Assembly (NCBI GenBank): GCA_948470475.1
Contig: OX419343.1
Location: 23,286,069-23,350,068 of the forward strand
Source: Galaxea fascicularis
Lineage: Eukaryota; Cnidaria; Anthozoa; Scleractinia; Euphylliidae
Direction of reading: 5' to 3'
Length of the DNA: 64,000 bases
Of the stretch, positions 34,844-46,200 are shown piece after piece; positions within the stretch are counted from its first letter, which is position 1, and the number at the start of each line of letters is the position of its first letter. The notes beneath the pieces are model-generated. The model made no database searches. It saw only the letters and a program-made list of their open reading frames with translations, and had not been told where the DNA came from. Position numbers and translations under genes: made by a program.

Positions 34844-34937
34844 CTGACAATTTCTTGGGCAACTGGAAACTTGGACAACCTCAGTTTCTATATCACTATG
34901 ATTTGGAGAGCAAGCATCCTTTTCAAATTGAGATAGC
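34844..34937 (-). CDS. Possible exon, gene unknown
   Basis: It lies between a tattttag acceptor and a tgtcag|gttagt donor. The open frame contains LSQFEKDACSPNHSDIETEV. It ends in phase 0, which does not join in frame to the exon at 34431-34495, so it may belong to another transcript or be spurious. Confidence 0.22.
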
Positions 34938-35059
34938 CTAAAATAATGCAAGTTACAACATCAAAACCTGTGTTAGTACAGTATTGAGGCTTTGATGGCT
35001 CTTGTTTTATATTTGCTGATGTATAAAAATTAATAGAAAATACAAAGTCTGTAGCAGGC

Positions 35060-35150
35060 AGCTGTAACTATACTACTACTAATACTACTACTACTCCTAA
35101 TAATAATAATAATAATAATTATTATTATTATTATCATTATCATTATTATA
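35060..35150. repeat. Trinucleotide microsatellite (TAC/TAA then ATT)
   Basis: A run of actact, then taataa, switching to attatt. The change of strand in the middle makes it self-complementary. Confidence 0.9.
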
Positions 35151-35167
35151 ACAACAAGATTTCCACA

Positions 35168-35283
35168 CAGCCCCATACATTAATTATACATGCATTTTGT
35201 GACTCCGACCCTATTTGTTTTTGTAACAGGGCTAATACAACAATGATGCATGTATAATAAATATTATTAATGTATGGGGCTAT
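35168..35283. mobile_element. Short palindromic MITE-like element
   Basis: agccccatacattaattata at the left is matched by the reverse complement around tattaatgtatggggct at the right, with a loop of about 50 bp. Confidence 0.55.
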
Positions 35284-36435
35284 GATGCAAGACTGGGCAC
35301 CTATCTAATACAGACGGGCAGAAAAATATTATGGTACCATCCATGTGCATTTTGAATTGTCTGTTATTCAACTCTCTTTCAGATGGCTTAATTAATTTTC
35401 TAAAGGGAAGGTAAAACTGCTCCTATGGGTCTCTGCCTCTACGAGCTGAGAGATGCTGATATGCTTCAATTCATCAAATACTGTTCAAGGGAACACCTTT
35501 GCACTACAGCGTTCCACAGACAAACCTCTCACGCACAAATGAAGAAAAGTGGATTGACAACGCATAAATCAGGATTGATCGGCTAAACTACAGAATATAT
35601 TGGGCCACTTTTAACTATCCACCAAACGAGCCGGCTTGTTTGCTCTTTGGTTAACGTGCATACAAATCATTCCTCGTTTCATCCACTGCCGAGCCAAACG
35701 AGCCGCTAAATATACAAACCCAAGACTCAACCAGCATATCAATCATTCCTCGTTCTTTCATGCACTACCGAGACAAACGACCCGCTAAACAAAATTGCCT
35801 TGATTTTGGCCCTGCATTCTGTAGTTGCTTGTTCCAGTAAACAATTTACGAGATTGAATTTTGGTCTTTTTATGTCCTAAAAACTAGGCAACGTAATCTG
35901 ACATTTATAGCCAGCGTAAAAGTATTATTTTACAAATATGTAGTTCACCCAAGCTAAACTGAAAATGACCGCAACTTTCACAAGAAACGAAAGGATTAAG
36001 GAAAAAAGCAATGCTGAAAACAAACCATGGGCCAAGACTTCTGCGCCAGATTGTAAACTGTTTCGATTTGTCCATAACTTTTCTAAGTTCATCTAAACCT
36101 CACAGCTGCCGCCATATTGAAGGACACTAGTTACCAGACTTTATGGGGTTGTTGTGCCTTACGACATACGACATAAAGTGACCTCAAACGACATACCACT
36201 GACAAGTCCTGTCTGGATTGCGGTAACCTTGGATGCGAAACGTTTCAGGAGCGCCAGGCCAGAAAAATTGTTACTGGCAGTCAATGGGTGCTTTCCATTA
36301 CACCAGACCGATCGGTTAGAGACCAGTGGGACCAACCAGGGGAAAATGGAGCGGCGTCCGAACAAAACGGTTCGATCAAACTGATTGATGGGTAATAGAG
36401 TCGTCCCCATTCTCTCACGTTCTCTCTCCTCCCAT

Positions 36436-36564
36436 CATGGCGGACCAGGCGTTGCTTCTTGACGATGGCAGTTCTGAAGTGTTATTTGACTTGTTTGAGA
36501 AGGAGAAGTTTGGGAAGAAAAACAGAATCCTTCCGGGAATCTGGAGATTTTGCCTGGAATCGTA
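36436..36564 (+). pseudogene. Small ORF, possibly the 5' end of a Harbinger-type transposase gene
   Basis: After a C/T-rich leader, an ATG opens a 42-residue frame starting MADQALLLDDGSSEVLFDLF and stopping at about 36564. The acidic N-terminus and position look like the first residues of HARBI1-like genes I associate with cnidarian transposons, but no nuclease domain follows. The family assignment is a guess. Confidence 0.25.
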
Positions 36565-36859
36565 GTGTAATTTGTTTATCATATAAGTACTGAGATTTAC
36601 TCTAAAGAAAACACTGACAACACTGTTAATTGACTGCAAAAGATCAACCAGCCGCAAACACAATTTCGACTTTATTTTGAGCTAATTCAAGACGCCTGGA
36701 ACACTGAATTAGAAACTACTTCAAATACCTGAAACGGTTCCTTAAAAAAATGTGACTGAGATCTTCAAACGTTAAGTATGTCCTTTTAAAGAAAATTTAA
36801 AGTTTGACAGCTCAACAGTTTTCCGCAAATCCGACCGTAAACGTAAGCTAAAACATTAA

Positions 36860-38199
36860 GGCTGGTTATCACTAGCGACGGAGTCGGAGTCGTGATCAGA
36901 AGCGTGGAACGTTATGATCATAGTTAGTAGAGGGGACTACTAACTATGTTATGATCTAGTGAAAATCAAACCGACGGAGTCGGAAGCAGTAGGCTATTCT
37001 GCTGAAATTTCTGTGTCATTTGTCAACACTTACCAGTGTCAGGCTCTTCACGGAAAAACTTTCGAGAAAGAATGCTAAAGATAGATGGAGGCAGATTTCC
37101 AAAACATTTATCGATGCACCGTGTGTCTTTTCTCATCGGTAGTATTGGCGGATGTTTTAGAACACAACTGCAACCCTGTAGGTAACATAGAATCAAGTTT
37201 TGTCGTCGATACTTGTATTTTTCTTTTAGTTGCATGATTCGAGGTTCCAGCGTGCTTCTGAGCTACATCGCGGGAAAACACACTGATCGTTGGTAAATTG
37301 AAATTTGCTTCCTTGGGTCGATAACACGTCTTCCGAATGGGTTTCCAGCTGATATATTTCCCGTAGCCGTGACATCCCTCACTACAATTGCTACTATGGT
37401 CACTACGCACCTTTCCTTCTTTTCCTACAATATGTAATAACTTTGCTCTTTTTTCTTTCCTTTCTATTTTTTTTTATTTTAACCGTACTTAATGACATAA
37501 ATAGTGTAAAATAAAGAATCTGAATCTGAATCTGAATCTCTGCTTACGAGAATGAGCTTTAAATTCATCCAGACAATACGTAGCTATCGTTTGCTCAAAA
37601 TATCTAAGGGTTCGATTCAAATTTATCCTTGCAAATATGGATGCTTCAGCAGCCAAAAAGATGAAATCGTCTTCTCCTTCTCCAAAAAAATGATTTTCCA
37701 AGTCGTCTGCTAAAACGTCTGACACGACGGGAAGTTCAGGCGCTATGCTTCTTGTTGATACTTTCCCAGACCCCGGCCCACTGGCATCCGAACTGAACTT
37801 CCGATCAAATGATAGTGTTCAATCCGTTCCGTTTCCTTAATGCGAAAAAGTGCAGTTCCATTTGTACAGAAAAAACTATCGAAAATTCCATTCAAATGGT
37901 AAGCGCTCTTGGTATCAAATTGTGGTCGGAGAGCGTGAGAACTAACATTGTGATTGGTTGGTTCTTCCGCTTCTGCTTCCGAACCGACAACGTAGTTTTC
38001 ACTGGATCATAAACAAAGGAGTCATAAGCGTCAGAAGAAAATGGAAACGTTCTGATTCTTCCGACTCCGATTCCGTCGAGCCTACGACTCCGCTTACGAC
38101 TCCGATCTTTGATTTTCACAAGGTCATAAGGGCCTTACGTCTCCGACTCCGACTCAAACTCAGACTCAGACTCTGTCCGTCGCTAGTGCCAACCAGCCT
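36860..38199. mobile_element. DNA transposon-like element flanked by TTAA
   Basis: The left end ggctggttatcactagcgac and the right end gtcgctagtgccaaccagcc are inverted repeats over about 25 bp, followed on both sides by gagtcggagt-type repeats (gactccgact at the right). TTAA is present on both sides (36856-36859 and 38200-38203), the target size of piggyBac and Kolobok elements. The interior holds a perfect 12-bp-stem hairpin at 36919-36948. Minus-strand frames around 37108-37725 show no transposase domain that I recognise, so it is probably non-autonomous or decayed. Confidence 0.65.
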
Positions 38200-38203
38200 T
38201 TAA

Positions 38204-39440
38204 AGCTCACAACGGGTGTTCCAATCTAATTCGGAATCCAATGCTTTACGCCTTTTTTACCTCTTTTGAGAAGGTTTCTCCTCAGTTTCTGGAATTGCCA
38301 ATGTTATCGATTGATAAAGGCTGTTGTTTATAGAAACGCTGAATTGCCCAACGTGAATAACAACGCCCGTAAATAGCGACGCCATGTTGATAATATGCGA
38401 ACAAATCGACCATTCAGCAAGCGACATTCTGCAGAGCTTTGCTTTGGAGTGAATCTTTTCCTTTTCTTGGCCTTCGGGGGGGGGGGGGGGGGGGTGGGGG
38501 GAAGGAGTATCTGCTAACCGTTAACAGATTCAAGCCATGGCTTAACCCATTGTCTGCTGTTTGTAAGTGTACACTCAACAACCTGAGTGCGATAACGTAA
38601 TTATTTTTGTACTGGAGGGAAAAATGGTAGTTTTTTTTAGCTTTTCGGCTCAATCTTGTGGAATATCGCCTGTTATTATGTAAGTACTGATATTTATTCT
38701 AAACAGATGTCAAATAAAAATGGTCCGTCTTTAACTAGAACGAATCTGTTTGGTCTGACGATTTTTCTCACTAGTGAAAAAATATCGTATGACCAATCAC
38801 AGGCCGCAGAAGAAATGTTTTACTAGTGAAAAAAATCGTGTTGGTGTTCCCGCCTTTCAGGAGGGCTTCCCAAGCCAATGATGAATAAACAAAACATAAA
38901 GTTCAACGCAGCTTTCCCTATTCCCTTTAAAACATTTTCCATCACAGCATGCTCGGAGACGACCGTTCACTGCTCGCGTTATATTCTCCACTTTGATGAT
39001 TCATTTTCCGAGTTCAGTGGCTTATAATTGATTCTGTATTTTTAGCACTCCCAGAATGGTCAACCGTAGAAAAATAACACACAAACGCGACGCGCAGGAC
39101 CTACACGCGCGTTCATGTGTTCATCTCTCCCGATCGCTCAACTCAGTCCCTAAGGCAACGCACCGTTCTTTGAGCATAAATCAAACTGCTATAATAATCA
39201 TCATAAAAGTGAAAGCTTCCGATTTGGAGATTGTTGACTCTTACGAAGCTTTCATCCGTGACATTTCCTGCATGCAAATCTTGTCTGTCTGTTCTCGTTT
39301 TTTATAGCCTCTGGAAGTTTAGGTAAAACTGTCGCTTGGTTGATTTAAAAAGGGCACGTTTGAGGCCGGTATTTGGAGGTGATCGAGTGCGAAAAAAATT
39401 TCCTCGGCTTTTGAATTGTACGGTTTTGAAAAAAGTTCGG
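38204..39440. other. Spacer upstream of gene B with G-run
   Basis: No gene is seen. 38476-38501 is 19 G, one T and 6 G, able to form a G-quadruplex. The rest is ordinary AT-rich sequence. Confidence 0.5.
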
Positions 39441-39519
39441 GAAAGTTTCGTCCTCGGAGTGACATTGTGAGGCGAGTTATACGGCTACGCAGTTTCGTTA
39501 CCAGAGAAAACCGGCAAAG
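39440..39519 (+). other. Probable 5' non-coding exon of gene B
   Basis: The segment ends accggcaaag|gtaagg, a strong splice donor, and an acceptor (ttttattccag) lies at 40074-40084, 27 bases before the gene B start codon. The left limit of the exon and the promoter are not defined. Confidence 0.5.
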
Positions 39520-40111
39520 GTAAGGTTAAACTCTCTTCCTCTGGCCTTGTTTCAGTTTTCGTTCATACACTGTACCAGTTTTCAAGAACTGTAAAATTTT
39601 CAGAGTGAAGGGAATCAGGGTTCTAGAGTGATTCGCTAATGTTGTGGGACTAATCAGTAACCGGAGGACAGCTTATCTGCTAACCAAGCAAATATCCATG
39701 CGCAGTATGGAACGCTGGAAAGTAAGCCGAACCTATTCGATTCGTCAATACTTGTTTAGTCAGCTGGTTGAAAGAAACCGCTATAATTAAGATTGAAGAT
39801 AAAAGCTGTTAGACGGACTATGTGACTAACAGTAGTTCAGAGACTGCCAAACCGTGACCGATGGAAACAATAGAGATTTAAAGAAAATCAAATTCAGTTC
39901 TTGGTAGTTTTCATGCAGCTAAAAATAATTGGCATTAATGCTAGTCCTGAGTTTATCTTCGTTGAAAACACTCAGCATGGATTTACAAGAGAGCTACGAC
40001 TTCATAACTGTACAGCCGTTAAAGATTGAGTGTGAGTTGTACGAACGAAACAAAATGAATTTTATTTGTCTTCTTTTATTCCAGATTGATTAAAGCAACA
40101 CAATCTTCAAA

Positions 40112-43100
40112 ATGACTCAAAACAGACTAACAGTAAATAGGATTGGAGAAATTTTTCTTTGTCTGCTGCTTTTTCCTATTCCAATAGCAGGACAGTTTGT
40201 ATTGCCATTTCTTTATACTCCGTTGAAGTCTGTATTTCCGACTCAACTGGGAAACTTACCAAAACACGAAAAGGTCACTTCTCAGCATATTAGGATTAGC
40301 GAAAGCTGGACAGCAGCACAAACATACAACCAAACCCTGGAAGATATCATAGTTAAAGCTGTCATTTTGTTAGCTTCGCCCAGTTTTACTGCTGCTGACC
40401 TGACAGACCTCGATTACTCCTGGTCGTACAACATTCCTATTAATGCAGTGAACAGGTCTTTGAGTAAGACGACAGGATTGCTACAGGAGGAGCTCGTAAA
40501 ATTTGTTGGCCACAAATTTCTCTTCGATGTAAATAACATAGCCTCCAGACTGGGCATTCCAACTTCAAACCTATGGGACTCGTACGATCCCGCTGACTGG
40601 GAAACAGTTGTTCATGCGATCATCAGTGAGAGTTCTTCTGCATTTTCCAGACGCCTCGCACTTTCCTCTGAGAACTCTTTGGCCGAATTGGTAAACATGC
40701 AGGCCCAAGATTTTTATAACGTCAATCTAAGCAGGTTTGAAGACCTTGTATTTCCCTTTGTCACTAAGAAAGCGATCCTTGACGTCAACATAACTTCTTA
40801 CCTCATTAACACTTCCGCTATTATTTCTGGAGAGTCCTACAACAATGTTACAGTAGCAAAGGTTTTGCAGCTACATAAGAATTTAACACTGTCTTTCAAA
40901 CAGTTCGGCATTCTGTACAACCTGACAACCGAACAAGTTAAAGCAATCGGAGAAGCAACGTTTTATGAAATCTTTCGCCTGTGCGGTGTTTCAACGGAAA
41001 CTATCTTGCAAATTACTTTGCCTGAAGTAGCGTGGAGAGTTGTGGGATCAGTGTACATAACACCACCTTGTCCAGTGTTGATTGCTATCAAAGGAAAATC
41101 CATCGCGTCCCAGTACGACTCGGTGATCGACCAACAAACTACAACTGTTCTGAAAATACTTACCGCAGTTTCCAATCTCACGTGGCGTGAGGTTCGCGAA
41201 GCTGTGAGTGCCTCGCTACCAGACTGGGAGCTCTTGGATTCAGTTACGTTAACGCAACTGGCGGAAATCTCTGGTATTTCACTGGAGACGCTGCTCAATG
41301 GCTCTGCGAGTCAAGCAGTTGAACTTGTTTTGAGGCTGCGTACCGATGGTTCTCTTAATAACAAAACTGAGATTCATCGGGCATTTATTCGGAGTCTTCT
41401 GGAAGAAAAATTCAACTTGAGTTTGAGTGAAGTGGCTAACTTGACCCAAACTGTTGAAGCGTCGTTTTCTAATGCTCCATCATCGCGATTGTTTAGAAGC
41501 TTTCTAAACGCAACAATCACCTACTTTGGATTGAATCTGAGCGAAATTGTTGCCTCTATGCAAGTATCAGAGGTAGAACTCTACAGTTTACCAAGGCAAG
41601 AATGGAACAGCGTGATTTCTGCCATCGTTAACCCCGTCGTACAGTCGGAAGCTACCCTTTTGCGAATATCGACAACCAAGTTGATTCAATATCTTGGCAT
41701 TGCATCTGTTGAACTGACCACCTCCCAGTTAAAAGAGTTCACGATGAATCAAATCTTGGTAGCCAAGCGACGCAAAAGGAAGTTTGAGAATGATCCGATA
41801 GGTGCCTATTTATCTCAGAATTCTGTATCTGATGCGGAGTATCTTAATTCGACTGTTCTTTCGTTGGTGTTAGGGGCAAGTGGCTTCAGTTCAGATGAAC
41901 TCAAACTGATTTACGGGTTAAATTCGGACGAAATTTTTGTTCTTGCATCTTTGCTTCTCGGCGAGCTTCCTCTATACTGTACTCTCAACTCCACCGGTCT
42001 TAAGGACAGAACTTCATTTAACGTAACGGCAGAAATAGCTGGAATTAATGGAGACCAAGCCGTGTGTAGAAGTACAAGGTTTTATATTGCAGCTCGTTTT
42101 AAGAACATGTCTGTCTTACAGACAGAGTTCAGTCCGGTCAGCAACTCCAGCATCTCGTTCGTGAATCTCGTGGAAACAGTGACAGGACTTCCTTGGCGAC
42201 GAAACGTGTGGGTGTTTGGGGTGAAGATGGAAGACTGGACAGTGCTGTACGTTCTTAATGAAGTGTCATATGTGGAAGTTACTTCTGGTTTAAATCTAGA
42301 TCCGTACCAGTCGAGAACACTTCTTCAGATATTCCAAACATCAGTGCAACTTTATCAAGGTAACAACACTAATCTTCGTCGCAAGATTCGGGAAAATCGG
42401 GCTCAAACACTGAACATTCTCTATGAGTTGTTCAATACAAACGAAGATGAGCTCATTCAACTTATACCTGAAACAAAAAACCAATACGATGATTTTTATC
42501 CTATCCAAGTGTTTTCACGAATGATCCAGCATTATCTAGTGGAAAAATTTAACGTGTCCGTGAGTAACTTAGAATCGTCTCTTGATTTGAAACCAGGGGA
42601 TCTCAACAAGCTTGCACCTACAGGGTGGCCAGAGATGATTCCATTTGTGAAAGCAGGCGTGATTCGAAGTGGACAAAATCAGCTTAGCGTTTCGCTCTCG
42701 AATTTTGCGAGACTCTTGAATGAAACACCTCAAAGCGTTCAGAGTTTGACATTTGCTCAGCTAGAATTCAAATGGGACAGTGTGATTTCCAGGTTAAAGA
42801 AAGGAAAAGCAGCCTTTGAGACACATTCAGTGTTTCAGATCATATCTGCCAGTGGAATTACGAATGACTCCTTAAACGATGTCACTGTTTTGCAGTTTAT
42901 TGAAGGCAGGATTAACGTCACGAGATCCGAGATGTTGCTTTTGTACAACTTCAGTTCTATTGCCATTGATGTGTTGAGCAACTACACGTTTCTGGAACTT
43001 CCAAGCCTCTGTGCCTTGACCAAAGAAAATCTTCTGAACAGAAGGCCTCTTCAAATCGTTGTGTCATTACTTGGGCACGACGGTGACATGTCATGCAGAA

Positions 43101-43269
43101 AAATAGCGGCTGTTGCTCTTGCATCGACCATCACCGTCACTGAATTGGCGACGAAATTTAGCTTCGGAGTGAAGGACAACATCAGCTTGTTGACATTGTT
43201 TGAAGATCTGTTTACGCTACCATGGCCTAAGATTGCATGGGCTGTAAATGCCTCGTTACCCGATTGGCC
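40112..43269 (+). CDS. Gene B ectodomain exon, part before the insertion
   Basis: Starts at an ATG preceded by the same caaaatgactcaaaacag context as gene A. It has a signal peptide with four additional residues relative to A, and covers repeats one to three and the start of repeat four's LPWPKIAW...DW block. The RRKR furin-type site and the first three cysteine pairs are conserved. It ends at the target sequence tggcc (43265-43269). Confidence 0.88.
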
Positions 43270-46200
43270 TGTGTAAAATCATACACAAACAGGACAACTT
43301 CATAGAGGTATTTCTAGACTGTATTGACTGAAATCAGAGATAACTCGATAACAAGACTTCGACTTTCTCACAAATCTCACAAGACAACATTCTCAGAAAG
43401 CTACAAGAGTTCAAACGTTCAGTTCGTGGGGGGTGTCACGTGAAACGCACGTGACAGTCGGATTCAGTTTTCGACACACTCCCCCCCGTTGATTGATATC
43501 ATCAATCAAAGTTCAAAGTTCTAAGAAAATCTCATACAAAGGGCTAATCGAGAAAAAAAATTACAGTTGACATGCAAAATCCGTCTTAGTTAGAGTTCAC
43601 TACAACTTCAGGGACATCCTCATCCCTCACGACTGTAATAGGGATAACATTCGCCCTCTGTGGCGCAGGGTTAGCAGGTTTGGTGTCCAGCTTCACTTCC
43701 AAGGGGTAGAGCCTCTGCACTGGACGTCTCCACTCTGATGTAGGTGAATTACCAGACTTTACTCTTACCACTGCACTTCGAACTTCCCCATCTCGACCAG
43801 GGAGTAATCGCTGAACCCTTCCAAGGCGCCATAGCTGTCTTGGGATCTTGTTCTCATGTATGCACACAACATCTCCCACTTGAACCTTACGCAGTGAGTT
43901 TACTCTCTTGGAACAGCGATGTTGTTCTCTAAGTTGTGTCAGGTACTCTGCACGCCATCGGTTCCAGAAATGGTCTAGGGTGCGCTGCAAGAACCTCGCT
44001 CTCTTTGTGAGTGATTCCTTAGTCTGCGCCACTTCACTGGAAGAGCTCTTTGCTGATTGAATTGACAGAATTCTACGGCCGACCACTAAATGAGAAGGCG
44101 TCAGTGGCTCATCAATTTCATCGTAGACGTAAGTCAGTGGACGCGAATTCAAGACCGCTTCAACTTCTACCAGGGTAGTAGACAGTTCGTCATAATTCAA
44201 TCGAGCATTGCGTAGACACTTCTTCAAACTTAACTTGACAGATTTCACCAGCCGTTCAAAAAAACCACCCCACCAAGGGGCTGCTTCAACATTGAACCTC
44301 CACTTTGTGCCATCACGCTGACAATAGGCCTGCACTCTTGAGTCCTTAAACGTCTTTCCATTGTCACTGACAATCAAAGTTGGAATTCCTCTTCTTCCCT
44401 TAAATCGAGTAAGGGCTCTGATAAAACTCTCTGCACTTAGACTTGGCACAAGTTCCAGGTGAACGGCTCGGCTTGTAGCGCACGTGAACAAGGCTATGTA
44501 CACTTTGCTCATTTCTGCTTTCTTGAAACATACATCCTTGACAAACATGGGACCGGCAAAATCCACTCCGACACGCGTGAACGCAAACTCATCGCTTAAC
44601 CGGAAATCAGGAAGAGGAGGGGAAGGAGGGACTGCGTAGTTTCTACCTTCTATCTTCTTACAAACAGAACATCTTCTAATCACAGTCTTCACAGCTTGTC
44701 TTCCCTTTGTCACCCAGAAACAGGACCTTAGCTCTGTAAGTGTCTCTTTCACGCCGTTATGAAGAACCTTGAGATGACACTCAGTGATGACCAAGTCTGT
44801 AAAGCGCGACAATCTTGGCAGAAATATTGGAAAGCGAGCGTTAAATGGGATTGGTGCATTCTTGAGACGGCCTCCACACCTGAGAATTCCCTTATCATCT
44901 GTAAAGAGGGACAACGAGACCCTGACCTGATCAAACTTCTTGTCTTCGACAACAGATCTTTGCGCCTCCTTAATCCAAAGTTCTCTAGCTTCAACAAGCT
45001 CTTCTAGCTTTACTTCTCCAACAATCAACTCCTGCTCGATTCTTCTTCGCTTGAGATTAGATACAAAACGCAGAACATACGCGGTAACTCGTACCAGTCT
45101 TTGTAGACTACTGAACCTTTCCAGAAGAATAATACGACCGAGATTCCTTGTATTCCTCGACGCCACTCTGTCAGAGACAATGCTGGCAAGAACGGTACCA
45201 TCACGCTGTTTCTTAAGACTACTCAAAGCTTCCTTCTTCAGTTCAAGGCGAGGATCTGATTCATTGCTTGTAACCTCAGAATTCCTTGGAAGATTCGGCC
45301 AGACCTCTTTACTCTTCAGAAGAAACTCGGGCCCTTTCCACCACAAGTGATTGACTACTAGCTTGGAAGCCAATGAACCGCGAGAACAGATATCAGCCGG
45401 ATTAGACTCCGATGGGCAGTAATCCCACTGAGCTGGTTTCACCAGTCGACGAATCTCCATCACTCTATTTTGGACGAATTGTTTAAATTCTCTGTTTACG
45501 CCCCAAATCCACCACAGAGCAATTTGAGAATCCGACCAACAGAATACCGAATCAATATTCAGTGTTCCTTCAAATGCGGTTAAGACAGTGTAAACCAATC
45601 GAGCCAAAATCAGGGCACCAAGCAATTCCAGTCGGGGTATAGTGTCCCCATTGATGGGTGCAACTCGGGTTTTCGATGACACAAGCTGGGTGAACACAGT
45701 TCCATCAGTCATTTTGATGCGTAAATAGACAACTGCTCCATATGCTTTCTCGGATGCATCAGCAAACCCGTGGAGTTGGATGCTCTTTAAATCTACCAAC
45801 GACAAACCATGAAAATAATGCCTCTTCAACTGCACTGTTCTGACCTCCTTTGCATCTTGAACAAGTTTCAGCCACTGTTTATGAAGAAATGAATCAACTG
45901 GGTCATCCCAGTCCATCTTAGACTTACAAACAGATTGGAAGACAATCTTAAACAGAATGGTGACTGGGCTTAGTAGACCAAGGGGGTCATACAGCTTACT
46001 CGTCGTACCAAGAATAGCTCTCTTTGTAACAGGATCACTACTGTTGGTTTTCAATGGAGAGGCCAAGTCTAGGGATAACATATCTTCTTGACTGTCCCAT
46101 CCTACTCCAAGTACTTTACACCTTACAGCACTGGGGTTGTTCCTTGTCTCGAACAGAGAACTTGAGAAAGTCTGATCTTCCTCTCGAACCTGGGGTTCTT

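Noticed and set aside
40112..43276. Gene B first part as a complete secreted gene
   Set aside because: The frame continues exactly at 49367 after the target duplication and matches gene A, so the stop belongs to the LTR.
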